Below, piece by piece: positions 57,083 through 64,000 of a DNA stretch of 64,000 bases. The stretch lies in the NCBI RefSeq assembly GCF_000720455.1, contig NZ_JOAK01000040.1, positions 1 to 64,000 on the forward strand, given 5' to 3'. Origin of the DNA: Streptomyces virginiae (GTDB lineage Bacteria > Actinomycetota > Actinomycetes > Streptomycetales > Streptomycetaceae). Position numbers and translations under genes: made by a program. How positions within the stretch are numbered: the stretch's first letter is position 1; each line of letters begins with the position of its first letter. The notes beneath the pieces were generated by a model, which searched no databases, was not told where the DNA came from, and saw only the letters and a program-made list of their open reading frames with translations.

Positions 57083-59341
57083 ATGTTCCTGACGCTGGGG
57101 CGCTGGTGCGCCCGTCGGCCGAGACGGGTGATCGGGGCCTGGCTGTTGCTGCTCCTCGTGCTCGGAGGCGCCGTCATGGCGTACGGCCGTGTGACCAGCG
57201 AGGCGGTGACCATCCCGGGCAGTGACAGCCAGGCCGCGCTCGACACGGCGGCGGCGGCCTTCCCCGGCCCGGCCTCCGGCAACCAGCCCCTCGTCCTGCG
57301 CACCGGACCCGGCGGCCCGGTCCTGACCGGCGAAGGCACCCGGGAGGCCGTCGAGCGCAGCGCCCGGGCCATCGCCGAGGTGCCGCACGTCGTGAGCGTC
57401 ACCTCGCCCTACGAACGCGCCGGCGCCGCCGCGATGAGCCGCGACGGGCACACCGCCTACCTCACCGTGGGCCTCGACGTCACCGGCCGGGACATCACCC
57501 CCGAACTGTCGCAGCGGATCACCGACGCGGCCGGACCGGCCGAAGCCGCCGGGATCCAGGTCACCCCGGGCGGCGACCTGGCGGCCGCCGTGGACCGGCC
57601 GGACACCGGACACAGCGAGCTCATCGGCCTCGCGGCCGCCGCCGTGATCCTCTTCGTCGGCTTCCGGAAGGCGGCCGCGGCCGGGCTGCCCCTGGTCATC
57701 GGGGTCACCGGGCTGGTCGCGTCGCTGGCCGCCATCGGCCTGGCCGGGCACCTCGTGGACATGCCGTCCTCCGGCACCACCATCGCCGCGATGATCGGCC
57801 TCGGCGTGGGCATCGACTACACGCTGTTCTGCCTCACCCGGTTCCGGGAGTTCCGCGGCCGGGGCGTGCCGGCCGCCGAGGCCGCCGCCCTGGCCACGGC
57901 CACCGCCGGGAAGGCCTCCGCCTTCGCCGGTTGCGCCGTGATCGCGGCGCTGGCCGGGCTCGCGCTGGGCGGGCTGCCGCTGCTGCGGGCCCTGGCGCTG
58001 GCGCCCGCGGTCGCGGTGCTCGTCGCCGTGGCCGCGACCCTCACGCTGCTGCCCGCCCTGCTGAGCCTGCTGGCCCGGTTCCTCGGCGCCGCCCGGGAAG
58101 AGGGCGCCACCGCACCGGACGGGACGGACGCGCCCGCCCCCGCCGGCCGCGGCTGGCAGCGGATCGCCGAACGCGTCACGGCCCGGCCCTGGCGCCACCT
58201 GCTCGCCGGCCTCGCCCTGCTCCTGCTGCTCGCCGCTCCCGCCACCCAGCTGTCCTTCGGGCAGCTCGACGCCGGCGACAAGCCCGCCGGCTCGGCCAGC
58301 CGCACCGCCTACGAACAGCTCTCGGACGCGTTCGGGCCCGGCGTCAACGGCCCCCTCCAGGTGACCGACACGCTGGCCGCGCCCGCCGCCGGCCCGCAGG
58401 ACGCCCGCGTGGCCAAGGTGTCGACCGCCCTGGCCGCCACCCCCGGCGTGGCATCAGTGAGTCCGCCGCAGCTCACCTCCGACGGCCGCACCGTCCGCTG
58501 GCAGGTCACGCCCGCCACCGGCCCCGGCGACCCGGCGACCGCCCGGCTGGTCGACACCCTGCGCGGCGACACCCTGCCCGCTGCCACCGCCGACGGGGCG
58601 GGGACGGCACACGTCGGCGGGGCCGCGGCCGCCGTCACCGACCTCAACGACCGCCTCGCGCACCGGCTGCCCGCCGTGATCGGGACCGTGGTGCTCGTGG
58701 CCGGACTGCTGCTCCTGGCGGCCTTCCGCTCGCCGCTCCTCGCGCTCAAGGCCGCCGTGCTGAACCTGCTGTCGGTGGCCGCCGCGTACGGGGTGCTGAC
58801 CGCGGTGTTCCAGTGGGGCTGGGGCGCGGAACTGATCGGCCTGGAAGGCCCGGTGCCCGTGCCCGGCTACGTACCGCTGCTGATGTTCGCCGTCCTCTTC
58901 GGGCTCTCCATGGACTACGAGGTGTTCCTCCTGACCTCGGTGCGCGAGAAGTGGCTGGCGAGCGGCGACAGCCGGCAGGCGGTGGTCGCGGGCCTCGCCT
59001 CGACGGGCCGGATCATCACCTCCGCCGCACTGATCATGGTGAGCGTCTTCCTCGCGTACCTGCTCTCGGACGACCCCGTGGTGAAGATGTTCGGCACCGG
59101 GCTCGCGGCGGCCGTCGCCCTCGACGTCACCGTCGTACGCGGGCTGCTGGTCCCCACCACCATGGCGCTGCTCGGGGACCGCGGCTGGTGGCTGCCCCGC
59201 CGTCTCGACCGGATCCTGCCGGAGCTCGACATCGAGGGCAGCGCCCACACCCTGCCGGCCGAACGGCCCGGTACCGTCGCCGCTCCCGCGGCCGGCGGAC
59301 CCGGCGATTCCACCGCCACCAGTCCCCTTCCCACCCGGTGA
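57083..59341 (+). CDS. MMPL-family transporter, second
   Basis: 752 residues from ATG 57083, which has GGAGG five bases upstream (longer starts at 57071 and 57044 exist). RND fold in two repeats: LGVGIDYTLFCLTRFREF in the first and FGLSMDYEVFLLTSVREKW in the second supply the Asp-Tyr proton-relay pairs. Outer loops about 45-185 and 415-560. The C-terminal tail is Ala/Pro-rich. It is followed nine bases later by an LmeA-like exported protein. Cargo is unknown; lipids or hydrophobic metabolites are usual. Confidence 0.93.
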   Translation: MFLTLGRWCARRPRRVIGAWLLLLLVLGGAVMAYGRVTSEAVTIPGSDSQAALDTAAAAFPGPASGNQPLVLRTGPGGPVLTGEGTREAVERSARAIAEVPHVVSVTSPYERAGAAAMSRDGHTAYLTVGLDVTGRDITPELSQRITDAAGPAEAAGIQVTPGGDLAAAVDRPDTGHSELIGLAAAAVILFVGFRKAAAAGLPLVIGVTGLVASLAAIGLAGHLVDMPSSGTTIAAMIGLGVGIDYTLFCLTRFREFRGRGVPAAEAAALATATAGKASAFAGCAVIAALAGLALGGLPLLRALALAPAVAVLVAVAATLTLLPALLSLLARFLGAAREEGATAPDGTDAPAPAGRGWQRIAERVTARPWRHLLAGLALLLLLAAPATQLSFGQLDAGDKPAGSASRTAYEQLSDAFGPGVNGPLQVTDTLAAPAAGPQDARVAKVSTALAATPGVASVSPPQLTSDGRTVRWQVTPATGPGDPATARLVDTLRGDTLPAATADGAGTAHVGGAAAAVTDLNDRLAHRLPAVIGTVVLVAGLLLLAAFRSPLLALKAAVLNLLSVAAAYGVLTAVFQWGWGAELIGLEGPVPVPGYVPLLMFAVLFGLSMDYEVFLLTSVREKWLASGDSRQAVVAGLASTGRIITSAALIMVSVFLAYLLSDDPVVKMFGTGLAAAVALDVTVVRGLLVPTTMALLGDRGWWLPRRLDRILPELDIEGSAHTLPAERPGTVAAPAAGGPGDSTATSPLPTR

Positions 59342-59349
59342 GGTTCCGT

Positions 59350-60096
59350 ATGCTCCCCCGCACCACCGCACGGCCCGGCGACACCGCGGGCCGCCGCCCG
59401 GCCCGGCCCGCCGCCCGGCCGCCCCGGTCCGGACGCCGCCGCGTCCTGCTCGCGGCCGGACTGGCCGGCGTACTGCTGCTCGCGCTGCCCGTCACCGACT
59501 CGGTCGCCCGCGGCCTGGCCGAGGGGCGGCTCGCGGACCGGATCAGCGAGCGTCAGACCAACCTCGCGGGACGCCCTGACGTGTCCATCGAGGGGCTGCC
59601 GTTCCTCCTCCAGGCCGCCCGCGACACCTACCCCGAGGTACGGGTGCGGGCCGACGCGACGACCGACCGCGGCAGCCGGGTCAAGGCCGACGTCACCCTC
59701 GACAACGTCACCCGCGAGGGCGACGGCTTCAAGGCGGACTCGGCATCGGCCCGCTTCACCGCCCCGTACTCCTCCCTGGGCGACGGACCGGACGGCGACA
59801 CCCGGATCTCCGACGCCGGCAACGGCCAGCTCCTCATCCGCCGCAGCGTGCTGGGCGCGCCCGTGGTCCTGACGGCGGGCGTCGAACTCCACGACGGCGT
59901 CGTCTCGCTGCGCCCGACGGCCGCCTCGATGGCCGGCCGGACCCTGGACCCGGCCAGCCCGCTCATCGCGCAGGCGCTCGCCCGGCAGACCCGGACCCTG
60001 CCCGAGCTGCCCCTGGGCCTGCGGCCCGCGGGCGTGTCGGTGGGCGCGGACGGTGTGACGGTGACCGCGCGGGCCGAGGACGTCCGCCAGGTCTGA
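59350..60096 (+). CDS. DUF2993 (LmeA-like) exported protein
   Basis: 248 residues. Basic N-terminus and one membrane/signal segment (VLLAAGLAGVLLLALPVTDSVA), then a DUF2993 domain: ISERQTNLAGRPDVSIEGLPFL, YPEVRVRADATTDRG and VKADVTLDNV. LmeA in mycobacteria is a periplasmic phospholipid-binding protein needed for lipomannan maturation. Placed after an MMPL gene it could carry the exported lipid across the envelope. GAGG lies close to ATG 59350. Confidence 0.85.
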   Translation: MLPRTTARPGDTAGRRPARPAARPPRSGRRRVLLAAGLAGVLLLALPVTDSVARGLAEGRLADRISERQTNLAGRPDVSIEGLPFLLQAARDTYPEVRVRADATTDRGSRVKADVTLDNVTREGDGFKADSASARFTAPYSSLGDGPDGDTRISDAGNGQLLIRRSVLGAPVVLTAGVELHDGVVSLRPTAASMAGRTLDPASPLIAQALARQTRTLPELPLGLRPAGVSVGADGVTVTARAEDVRQV

Positions 60097-60118
60097 GGGC
60101 TTGTCGAGGGCCCGCCGC

Positions 60119-60754
60119 TCATCCGCGCGGGTGATCGCCCGCCGCCAGCAGGTTCAGCACGGTGGCCTCCATCGCCGCGCGCGCCTGCTGCGGGCTCTTC
60201 CCGCCGGAGCGCCAGTGGTGCCACGCCCCCCAGGTGGTGACCGCGTCCAGACCGTCGAGGAGTTCGGCCGCCCGGTTCTCGTCCAGGCGGCCGAGCTCCT
60301 CCGCGAAGATCTCCGCGACCTTGCGCCGCGCGTCCGCGAACGCCTCGTCCGTGACCTGCTGGATGCGCGGCGACGGGTGGTCGATCCGCATCAGCGTCAG
60401 CCGCGCCGGGGTGATCCACTCCAGGATCCGCGCCCGCTGTTCGGCCAGTGCCTCCACCCGGACCCGGCGGGGCCCGGTCACGGGCAACGGCCTGATCTGC
60501 TCGGCCAGTTGCTCCAGCCGCCGGGTGATCGCGAGGTCCACCAGCTCGGACATGTCGGCGAAGTGGTGGAAGACCAGCCGGCGCGAGACACCCGCGCGTT
60601 CGGCGACCCGCTCGGCCGGGAACTCCACGACGCCCTCGTCCAGCAGGTCGAGCAACGCGTCCACGATCTTGTCCCGGGTGCGGCGGCCGCGCTCGGTCCG
60701 CCCGTCCACCCGTACCGGCGCCGGGCCGGGCACCCGGTCGTCCGTCTCCGCCAC
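60119..60754 (-). CDS. TetR-family regulator, third
   Basis: 211 residues from GTG 60754 with GGAGGGAG upstream. Helix-turn-helix: TRDKIVDALLDLLDEGVVEF, AERVAERAGVSRRLVFHHFADM. The ligand domain (LEWITPARLTLMRIDHPSP; YGAWHHWR-like TWGAWHHWRSGG) resembles regulators of lipid or transporter genes. It is convergent with the MMPL/DUF2993 pair, 22 bases away, and is the best candidate to bind the two palindromes at 57011-57052. Confidence 0.9.
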   Translation of the reverse strand: MAETDDRVPGPAPVRVDGRTERGRRTRDKIVDALLDLLDEGVVEFPAERVAERAGVSRRLVFHHFADMSELVDLAITRRLEQLAEQIRPLPVTGPRRVRVEALAEQRARILEWITPARLTLMRIDHPSPRIQQVTDEAFADARRKVAEIFAEELGRLDENRAAELLDGLDAVTTWGAWHHWRSGGKSPQQARAAMEATVLNLLAAGDHPRG

Positions 60755-60807
60755 CGCTGCTCCCTCCGCCGTACGCCTCGCCCGTATTTTCGCACCCTCG
60801 GCAGAAC

Positions 60808-61407
60808 CTAGGGGCACCCCGCCGGGGCCGCGGCGGTGAAGCGGTGGCGCATCCGGTGCAGGCCCCGCCGGGTGTGGCTCTTCACGGTGCCGAGCGGCAT
60901 CCCGGTGCGCTCGGCGATCTGGGTCTGGGTGAGGTCCCCGAAGAAGGCCATGGCCAGCACCTCCCGCTGCGGGCCGGGCAGTTTCGCCAGCTCCCCGGTG
61001 ATCAGCAGCCTGTCCAGGACGGCTTCGGGGCCGACCGCGGGCTCGTCCGGCGGGGGCAGGGCGGCGCCGGCCGCGGTGACCAGGGCGAGCCTCCGGGTGC
61101 GGTCCGCGAGCGCGTCGGCGATCTTCCGCCGGGTGATGCCGACGAGCCAGCCGGGGAAGGCGCCGCGCTCCGGCCGGTAGCCGGCCCGGCCGCGCCAGGC
61201 GGCCAGGAAGACCTGCTGGCTGACGTCCTCGGCCTCCCGGGGATCGCCGAGGCTACGGGCCGCCAGGGCCTGGACGAGGCCGCCCCAGCGACGGTACGCG
61301 ACGGTCAGGCACTGCTCGTCGCCCCGTACGAAGCCCTCGGCGACCTCGTGGTCGAGGAGTCCGTCCCCGGTCACGGGGGACGGCTGGACGGCGGCGCTCA
61401 GGGTCAT
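60808..61407 (-). CDS. ECF sigma factor (LitS-like)
   Basis: 199 residues. Region 2: EQCLTVAYRRWGGLVQALAAR, PREAEDVSQQVFLAAWRGR; region 4: LPGPQREVLAMAFFGDLTQTQIAERTGMPLGTVKSHTRRGLHRM in outline. No anti-sigma gene follows; instead it is divergent from a LitR-type MerR regulator, the arrangement of the Streptomyces litR-litS pair in which LitS directs light-induced carotenoid and photolyase transcription. ATG 61407 has GAGGAGC upstream. The assignment as LitS is by context. Confidence 0.85.
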   Translation of the reverse strand: MTLSAAVQPSPVTGDGLLDHEVAEGFVRGDEQCLTVAYRRWGGLVQALAARSLGDPREAEDVSQQVFLAAWRGRAGYRPERGAFPGWLVGITRRKIADALADRTRRLALVTAAGAALPPPDEPAVGPEAVLDRLLITGELAKLPGPQREVLAMAFFGDLTQTQIAERTGMPLGTVKSHTRRGLHRMRHRFTAAAPAGCP

Positions 61408-61493
61408 GGCGGCTGCTCCTCGGACGGGCGCGCCCCGTGGAGTGCGGGGGCCGGGCCCCTCCAGATTCCGGCCCGTGCGCGCTTCGGCACCAC

Positions 61494-61516
61494 TCGCATC
61501 GGTTGTGCGTCGCATC
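61494..61516. promoter_or_regulatory. Repeated element between litS-like and litR-like genes
   Basis: TCGCATC occurs at 61494-61500 and 61510-61516 (16-base period), overlapping the small palindrome TGCG-T-CGCA (61506-61514), immediately before the litR-like ATG. A candidate site for LitR or for the sigma factor. Confidence 0.4.
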
Positions 61517-61524
61517 ATGGACTC

Positions 61525-62520
61525 ATGACGGAGTCTGCACACGGCTTGACCACGGGGGCGGTGGCCCGCCGGCTGGGGGTCGCCCCGACGACGCTGCGTT
61601 CCTGGGACCGGCGCTACGGAATCGGACCGGCCGCCCGCGAGGACGGCCGCCACCGGCGGTGGACCCCCGAGGACGTCGCCGTCCTGCACGAGATGTGTCG
61701 GCTGACCTCGTCGGGGATCCCGCCCGCGGAGGCCGCGCGGGCCGCCCTCGCCGGTCCGGCGCCCGCCCCGCCCGCTCCGCCCGCCCCGCCCGCCGATGGG
61801 GAACCGCTCCCCCGGCCGGCCCGCGGGCCCGGTTCGGGCAACGGCCTGCCCCTGGGCGCCGTACGGCAGGAGTGCCGCGGGCTCGGGCGGGCCGCGGTGC
61901 GCCTCGACGCCTGGGCCGTGGACGACATGCTGGCCTCCGTGGTCGCCGAGTACGGCCTGGTCGCCGCCTGGGAGGAGGTGATGGCGCCGACCCTGCACGC
62001 CGTGGGCCGCAAGTGGGAGACCTCGGGCGACCGGTACGTCGAGGTCGAGCACCTGCTGTCCTGGCACGTGTCGAGCGCACTGCGCCGCGCCGCCGGGCCC
62101 CCGCCGTCCGGGGCGAGGGCGGGCGTACCCCCGGTGCTGCTCGCCTGCGTGCCGGGCGAGCAGCACACCCTGGCGCTGGAGGCGCTGGCCGCGGGGCTGG
62201 CCGAACTGGGCCTGCCCACGCTCATGTTCGGGCCGGCCGTGCCGCCCGAGGCGCTCGACCAGGCGGTACGCCGGACCGGTCCCGCCGCGGTCGTGCTGTG
62301 GTCCCAGGCCCGGTCGACCGCGAACCCTCCGCTGGCCCGGCACGTCGCCGACACCGTGTGGGGCGTCCGGGGCGCCCGCGCCCGGCCCGCCGTGCTGCCG
62401 GCGGGCCCGGGCTGGGCCGGTCAGCCCCTCGCCCCGGGCACGCTGCGGCCCGGCGGACTGCGGGACGCCCTGGCCCTGTTGCGCGGGCTGTGCGACACGG
62501 CGGCCGCGGGTCAGTCCTGA
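61525..62520 (+). CDS. MerR-family regulator with B12-binding-like domain (LitR-like)
   Basis: 331 residues. MerR helix-turn-helix: LTTGAVARRLGVAPTTLRSWDRRYGI. After a Pro-rich linker comes a cobalamin-photoreceptor-like domain with GRKWETSGDRYVEVEHLL, the W-(x)-EH motif of CarH/LitR but one residue longer (W-x10-EH), and GEQHTLAL with the His expected as the lower cobalt ligand. LitR/CarH use adenosylcobalamin to sense light and repress in the dark. ATG 61525 has no Shine-Dalgarno. Its end overlaps the convergent photolyase gene by 10 bases. Confidence 0.85.
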   Translation: MTESAHGLTTGAVARRLGVAPTTLRSWDRRYGIGPAAREDGRHRRWTPEDVAVLHEMCRLTSSGIPPAEAARAALAGPAPAPPAPPAPPADGEPLPRPARGPGSGNGLPLGAVRQECRGLGRAAVRLDAWAVDDMLASVVAEYGLVAAWEEVMAPTLHAVGRKWETSGDRYVEVEHLLSWHVSSALRRAAGPPPSGARAGVPPVLLACVPGEQHTLALEALAAGLAELGLPTLMFGPAVPPEALDQAVRRTGPAAVVLWSQARSTANPPLARHVADTVWGVRGARARPAVLPAGPGWAGQPLAPGTLRPGGLRDALALLRGLCDTAAAGQS

Positions 62521-63887
62521 CCGCGGGCCCTGCGGAAGCGGGCCAGCCCGTCAGGGAGTTCGATCAGCGGATCGGGATAGCCGTCGTACCGGGCCCGTTC
62601 GGGGGCGTCCAGCTTCCACGGCTCGTGGATCCGGGGGCCCCGCAGCCCGGCGAGTTCGGGCACCCACCGGCGTACGTACGCGCCCTCCGGGTCGTACCGC
62701 TTGCCCTGGATCACCGGGTTGAGGACCCGGTTGGGGCGGCTGTCGGTGCCGGTACCGGCCATCCACTGCCAGTTGAGCTGGTTGTTGGCGACGTCCCCGT
62801 CGACCAGCAGGTCCAGGAAGTGTCGGGCTCCGGCGCGCCAGTCGATGTAGAGCGTCTTGGTCAGGAAGGAGGCGGTGAGCAGCCGGCCCCGGCCGGGCAT
62901 CCAGCCCTCGTGGGCGAGTTGCCGCATGGCCGCGTCCACGACGGGATAGCCGGTACGGCCGTCCTGCCAGGCCCGCAGGTCGGCCTCCGCGTGCCGGCCG
63001 CGCCGCCACCGGTCGGCCCGGCTGCGGTAGTCGGCGTCGGCGACGGCGGGACGGGCGGCGAGGAGCTGGTGGTGGAAGTCGCGCCAGCAGAGCTGCCGTA
63101 CGAAGGCCTCGGCGCCCGCTCCGCCCCGGTCGCGGGCGCGGTGCACGGCCTCGGCGGCCGACAGCGCGCCGAAGTGGAAGTACGGGGAGAGGCGGGAGGT
63201 GGTGTCCGCGGCGAGGTCGTCGTGTCCCTCCTCGTAGGCGTCGGCGTGCCGGTCGAGCCAGTACGCGAGCCGCTTGCGGCCCTCTTCCTCGCCCCCGGTC
63301 GCCAGGCCCGCCGAGACGGCTCCGGCGGCCGGCCGGGCGGGGAGGGCCTCGGAGCGGATGCCGGGCGGCACCCGGACCGCGCGCGGGGCCGCGAGCGGCG
63401 GGCGCAGCCGCTCTGCCGACCAGCGTCTGAAGTACGGGGTGAACACGGCGAAGTGATCGGATCCGTTCGGTGTCACGGCGCCGGCCGGCAGGGCCGTGAC
63501 GACCGCGTCGTGGACGTACAGGCGACGGCCGTCGGCCTCCAGGGCGCGGCGCAGCCGCTGCTCGCGCCGCAGGGCGAAGCCACTGCACCCGGCGGCCATG
63601 TGCACCTCGTCGGCGTCGGCCTCCCGTACGACGGCGCACACTTCCTCGACCGGGTCGCCCGAGCGGACGACGAGCCGGCCGCCCCGCCGGCGCAGCCCCT
63701 GGTCGAGGTCGGCGAGGCAGTCCGCGAGGAACGCGAGGCGGTTCGGCGGCGCGAAACCGGCCTGGTCCACCGCCGGGTCGCGGACGAAGAGCGGGACGGT
63801 CTCGTTGCCCGGGCCCAGCGCGGCACGCAGCGGCGGATGGTCGTGGATCCGTAGGTCCGAGGTGAACAGGACGACCGAGGCGCTCAT
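62511..63887 (-). CDS. phr: Deoxyribodipyrimidine photolyase
   Basis: 458 residues. N-terminal photolyase domain (VVLFTSDLRIHDHPPLRAAL) for the antenna, and FAD-binding C-terminal domain: TSRLSPYFHFGALS, FVRQLCWRDFHHQLL, GWMPGRGRLLTASFLTKTLYIDWR and NNQLNWQWMAGTGTDSRP. It repairs UV-induced pyrimidine dimers using blue light. AGGAG precedes ATG 63887, which overlaps the stop of the upstream SDR gene (ATGA). Position beside LitR/LitS genes implies light-induced expression. Confidence 0.93.
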   Translation of the reverse strand: MSASVVLFTSDLRIHDHPPLRAALGPGNETVPLFVRDPAVDQAGFAPPNRLAFLADCLADLDQGLRRRGGRLVVRSGDPVEEVCAVVREADADEVHMAAGCSGFALRREQRLRRALEADGRRLYVHDAVVTALPAGAVTPNGSDHFAVFTPYFRRWSAERLRPPLAAPRAVRVPPGIRSEALPARPAAGAVSAGLATGGEEEGRKRLAYWLDRHADAYEEGHDDLAADTTSRLSPYFHFGALSAAEAVHRARDRGGAGAEAFVRQLCWRDFHHQLLAARPAVADADYRSRADRWRRGRHAEADLRAWQDGRTGYPVVDAAMRQLAHEGWMPGRGRLLTASFLTKTLYIDWRAGARHFLDLLVDGDVANNQLNWQWMAGTGTDSRPNRVLNPVIQGKRYDPEGAYVRRWVPELAGLRGPRIHEPWKLDAPERARYDGYPDPLIELPDGLARFRRARGQD

Positions 63888-64000
63888 GGCTTCGCTCCTG
63901 GGGTGGGGCCGCCGGCTGCCGCTTCCGCCGTGCGCGCGATGTTGCGGGCCATGCCGCCGAAGACGAGGGCGTGGAAGGGCGAGACGCTCCACCAGTAGGC
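63884..64000 (-). CDS. DUF2867-type SDR oxidoreductase, C-terminal fragment
   Basis: The final 38 residues of a gene running off the right edge: AYWWSVSPFHALVFGGMARNIARTAE. The W-x3-P-F-H-x3-F-x-x-M-x-R pattern is that of the DUF2867 domain found behind an NAD-binding epimerase-like domain in Streptomyces light/carotenoid clusters. Its TGA overlaps the photolyase ATG, so the two are one operon. Confidence 0.7.
   Translation of the reverse strand, partial: AYWWSVSPFHALVFGGMARNIARTAEAAAGGPTPGAKP

Overview
The window is very GC-rich, with strong G/C bias at third codon positions, tightly packed genes, many GTG starts and stop/start overlaps (ATGA, GTGA). It also holds agmatine deiminase, NPP1, LAL-type LuxR, SpoIIE-type PP2C and LitR/LitS genes. 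This points to a Streptomyces or close relative and to ordinary chromosome: no tRNA, rRNA, transposase, phage gene or CRISPR array was seen.

0-7.4 kb is a nitrogen-linked regulon. A urease operon (fused gamma/beta subunit, then alpha), two Tat-exported agmatine deiminase paralogues and two paralogous TetR regulators are stitched together by four copies of one palindrome, TTGACTGAA-NN-TTCAGTCAA. A membrane Ser/Thr kinase and a VOC protein lie in or beside it. 7.4-15.7 kb is an envelope and redox block. It has a CAP-domain protein, a small secreted protein, a four-gene split DsbD-like electron relay (thioredoxin lipoprotein, TlpA, CcdA, DsbD-alpha-like lipoprotein), an HPP membrane protein and an OmpR-type two-component system. 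The CAP gene and the relay share a promoter design with identical internal spacing.

15.7-25 kb holds a MarR/SDR pair with two operators, a 33-residue membrane peptide, an NPP1 (necrosis/ethylene-inducing) exported protein, a GAF/PAS PP2C phosphatase, a DJ-1/PfpI protein and galTK. 23.9-27.3 kb is a decay patch around an intact moeA: a deleted pdxH, a twice-frameshifted methyltransferase and a chimeric remnant of a molybdopterin oxidoreductase and a Dyp-type peroxidase. 27.3-33.2 kb carries a DUF3533 permease and two regulator/effector pairs with clear palindromes: MBL hydrolase/MarR, and MFS/DUF5937-ArsR.

33.5-41.2 kb is the most notable biosynthetic locus. An MMPL exporter, a 1535-residue KS-AT-ACP-alpha-oxoamine synthase megasynthase and a phosphopantetheinyl transferase are joined by two ATGA overlaps, predicting an exported lipid-like alpha-amino ketone. 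41.3-44.7 kb has a second PP2C/HATPase phosphatase and a second Ser/Thr kinase. 45.0-47.8 kb encodes a LanKC-like (class III lanthipeptide synthetase) protein whose lyase and kinase motifs look dead, preceded by a 22-codon Cys-free ORF with an ideal ribosome binding site and a hairpin between the two.

48-54 kb is regulatory (LAL, NarL-type two-component pair, GlxA/AraC). 54.2-60.8 kb holds a saccharopine dehydrogenase-like protein, a secreted peptidase and an MMPL/DUF2993 pair beside a TetR. The right end is a light-response module: LitS-like ECF sigma, LitR-like MerR photoreceptor regulator, DNA photolyase and the end of a DUF2867 SDR gene.
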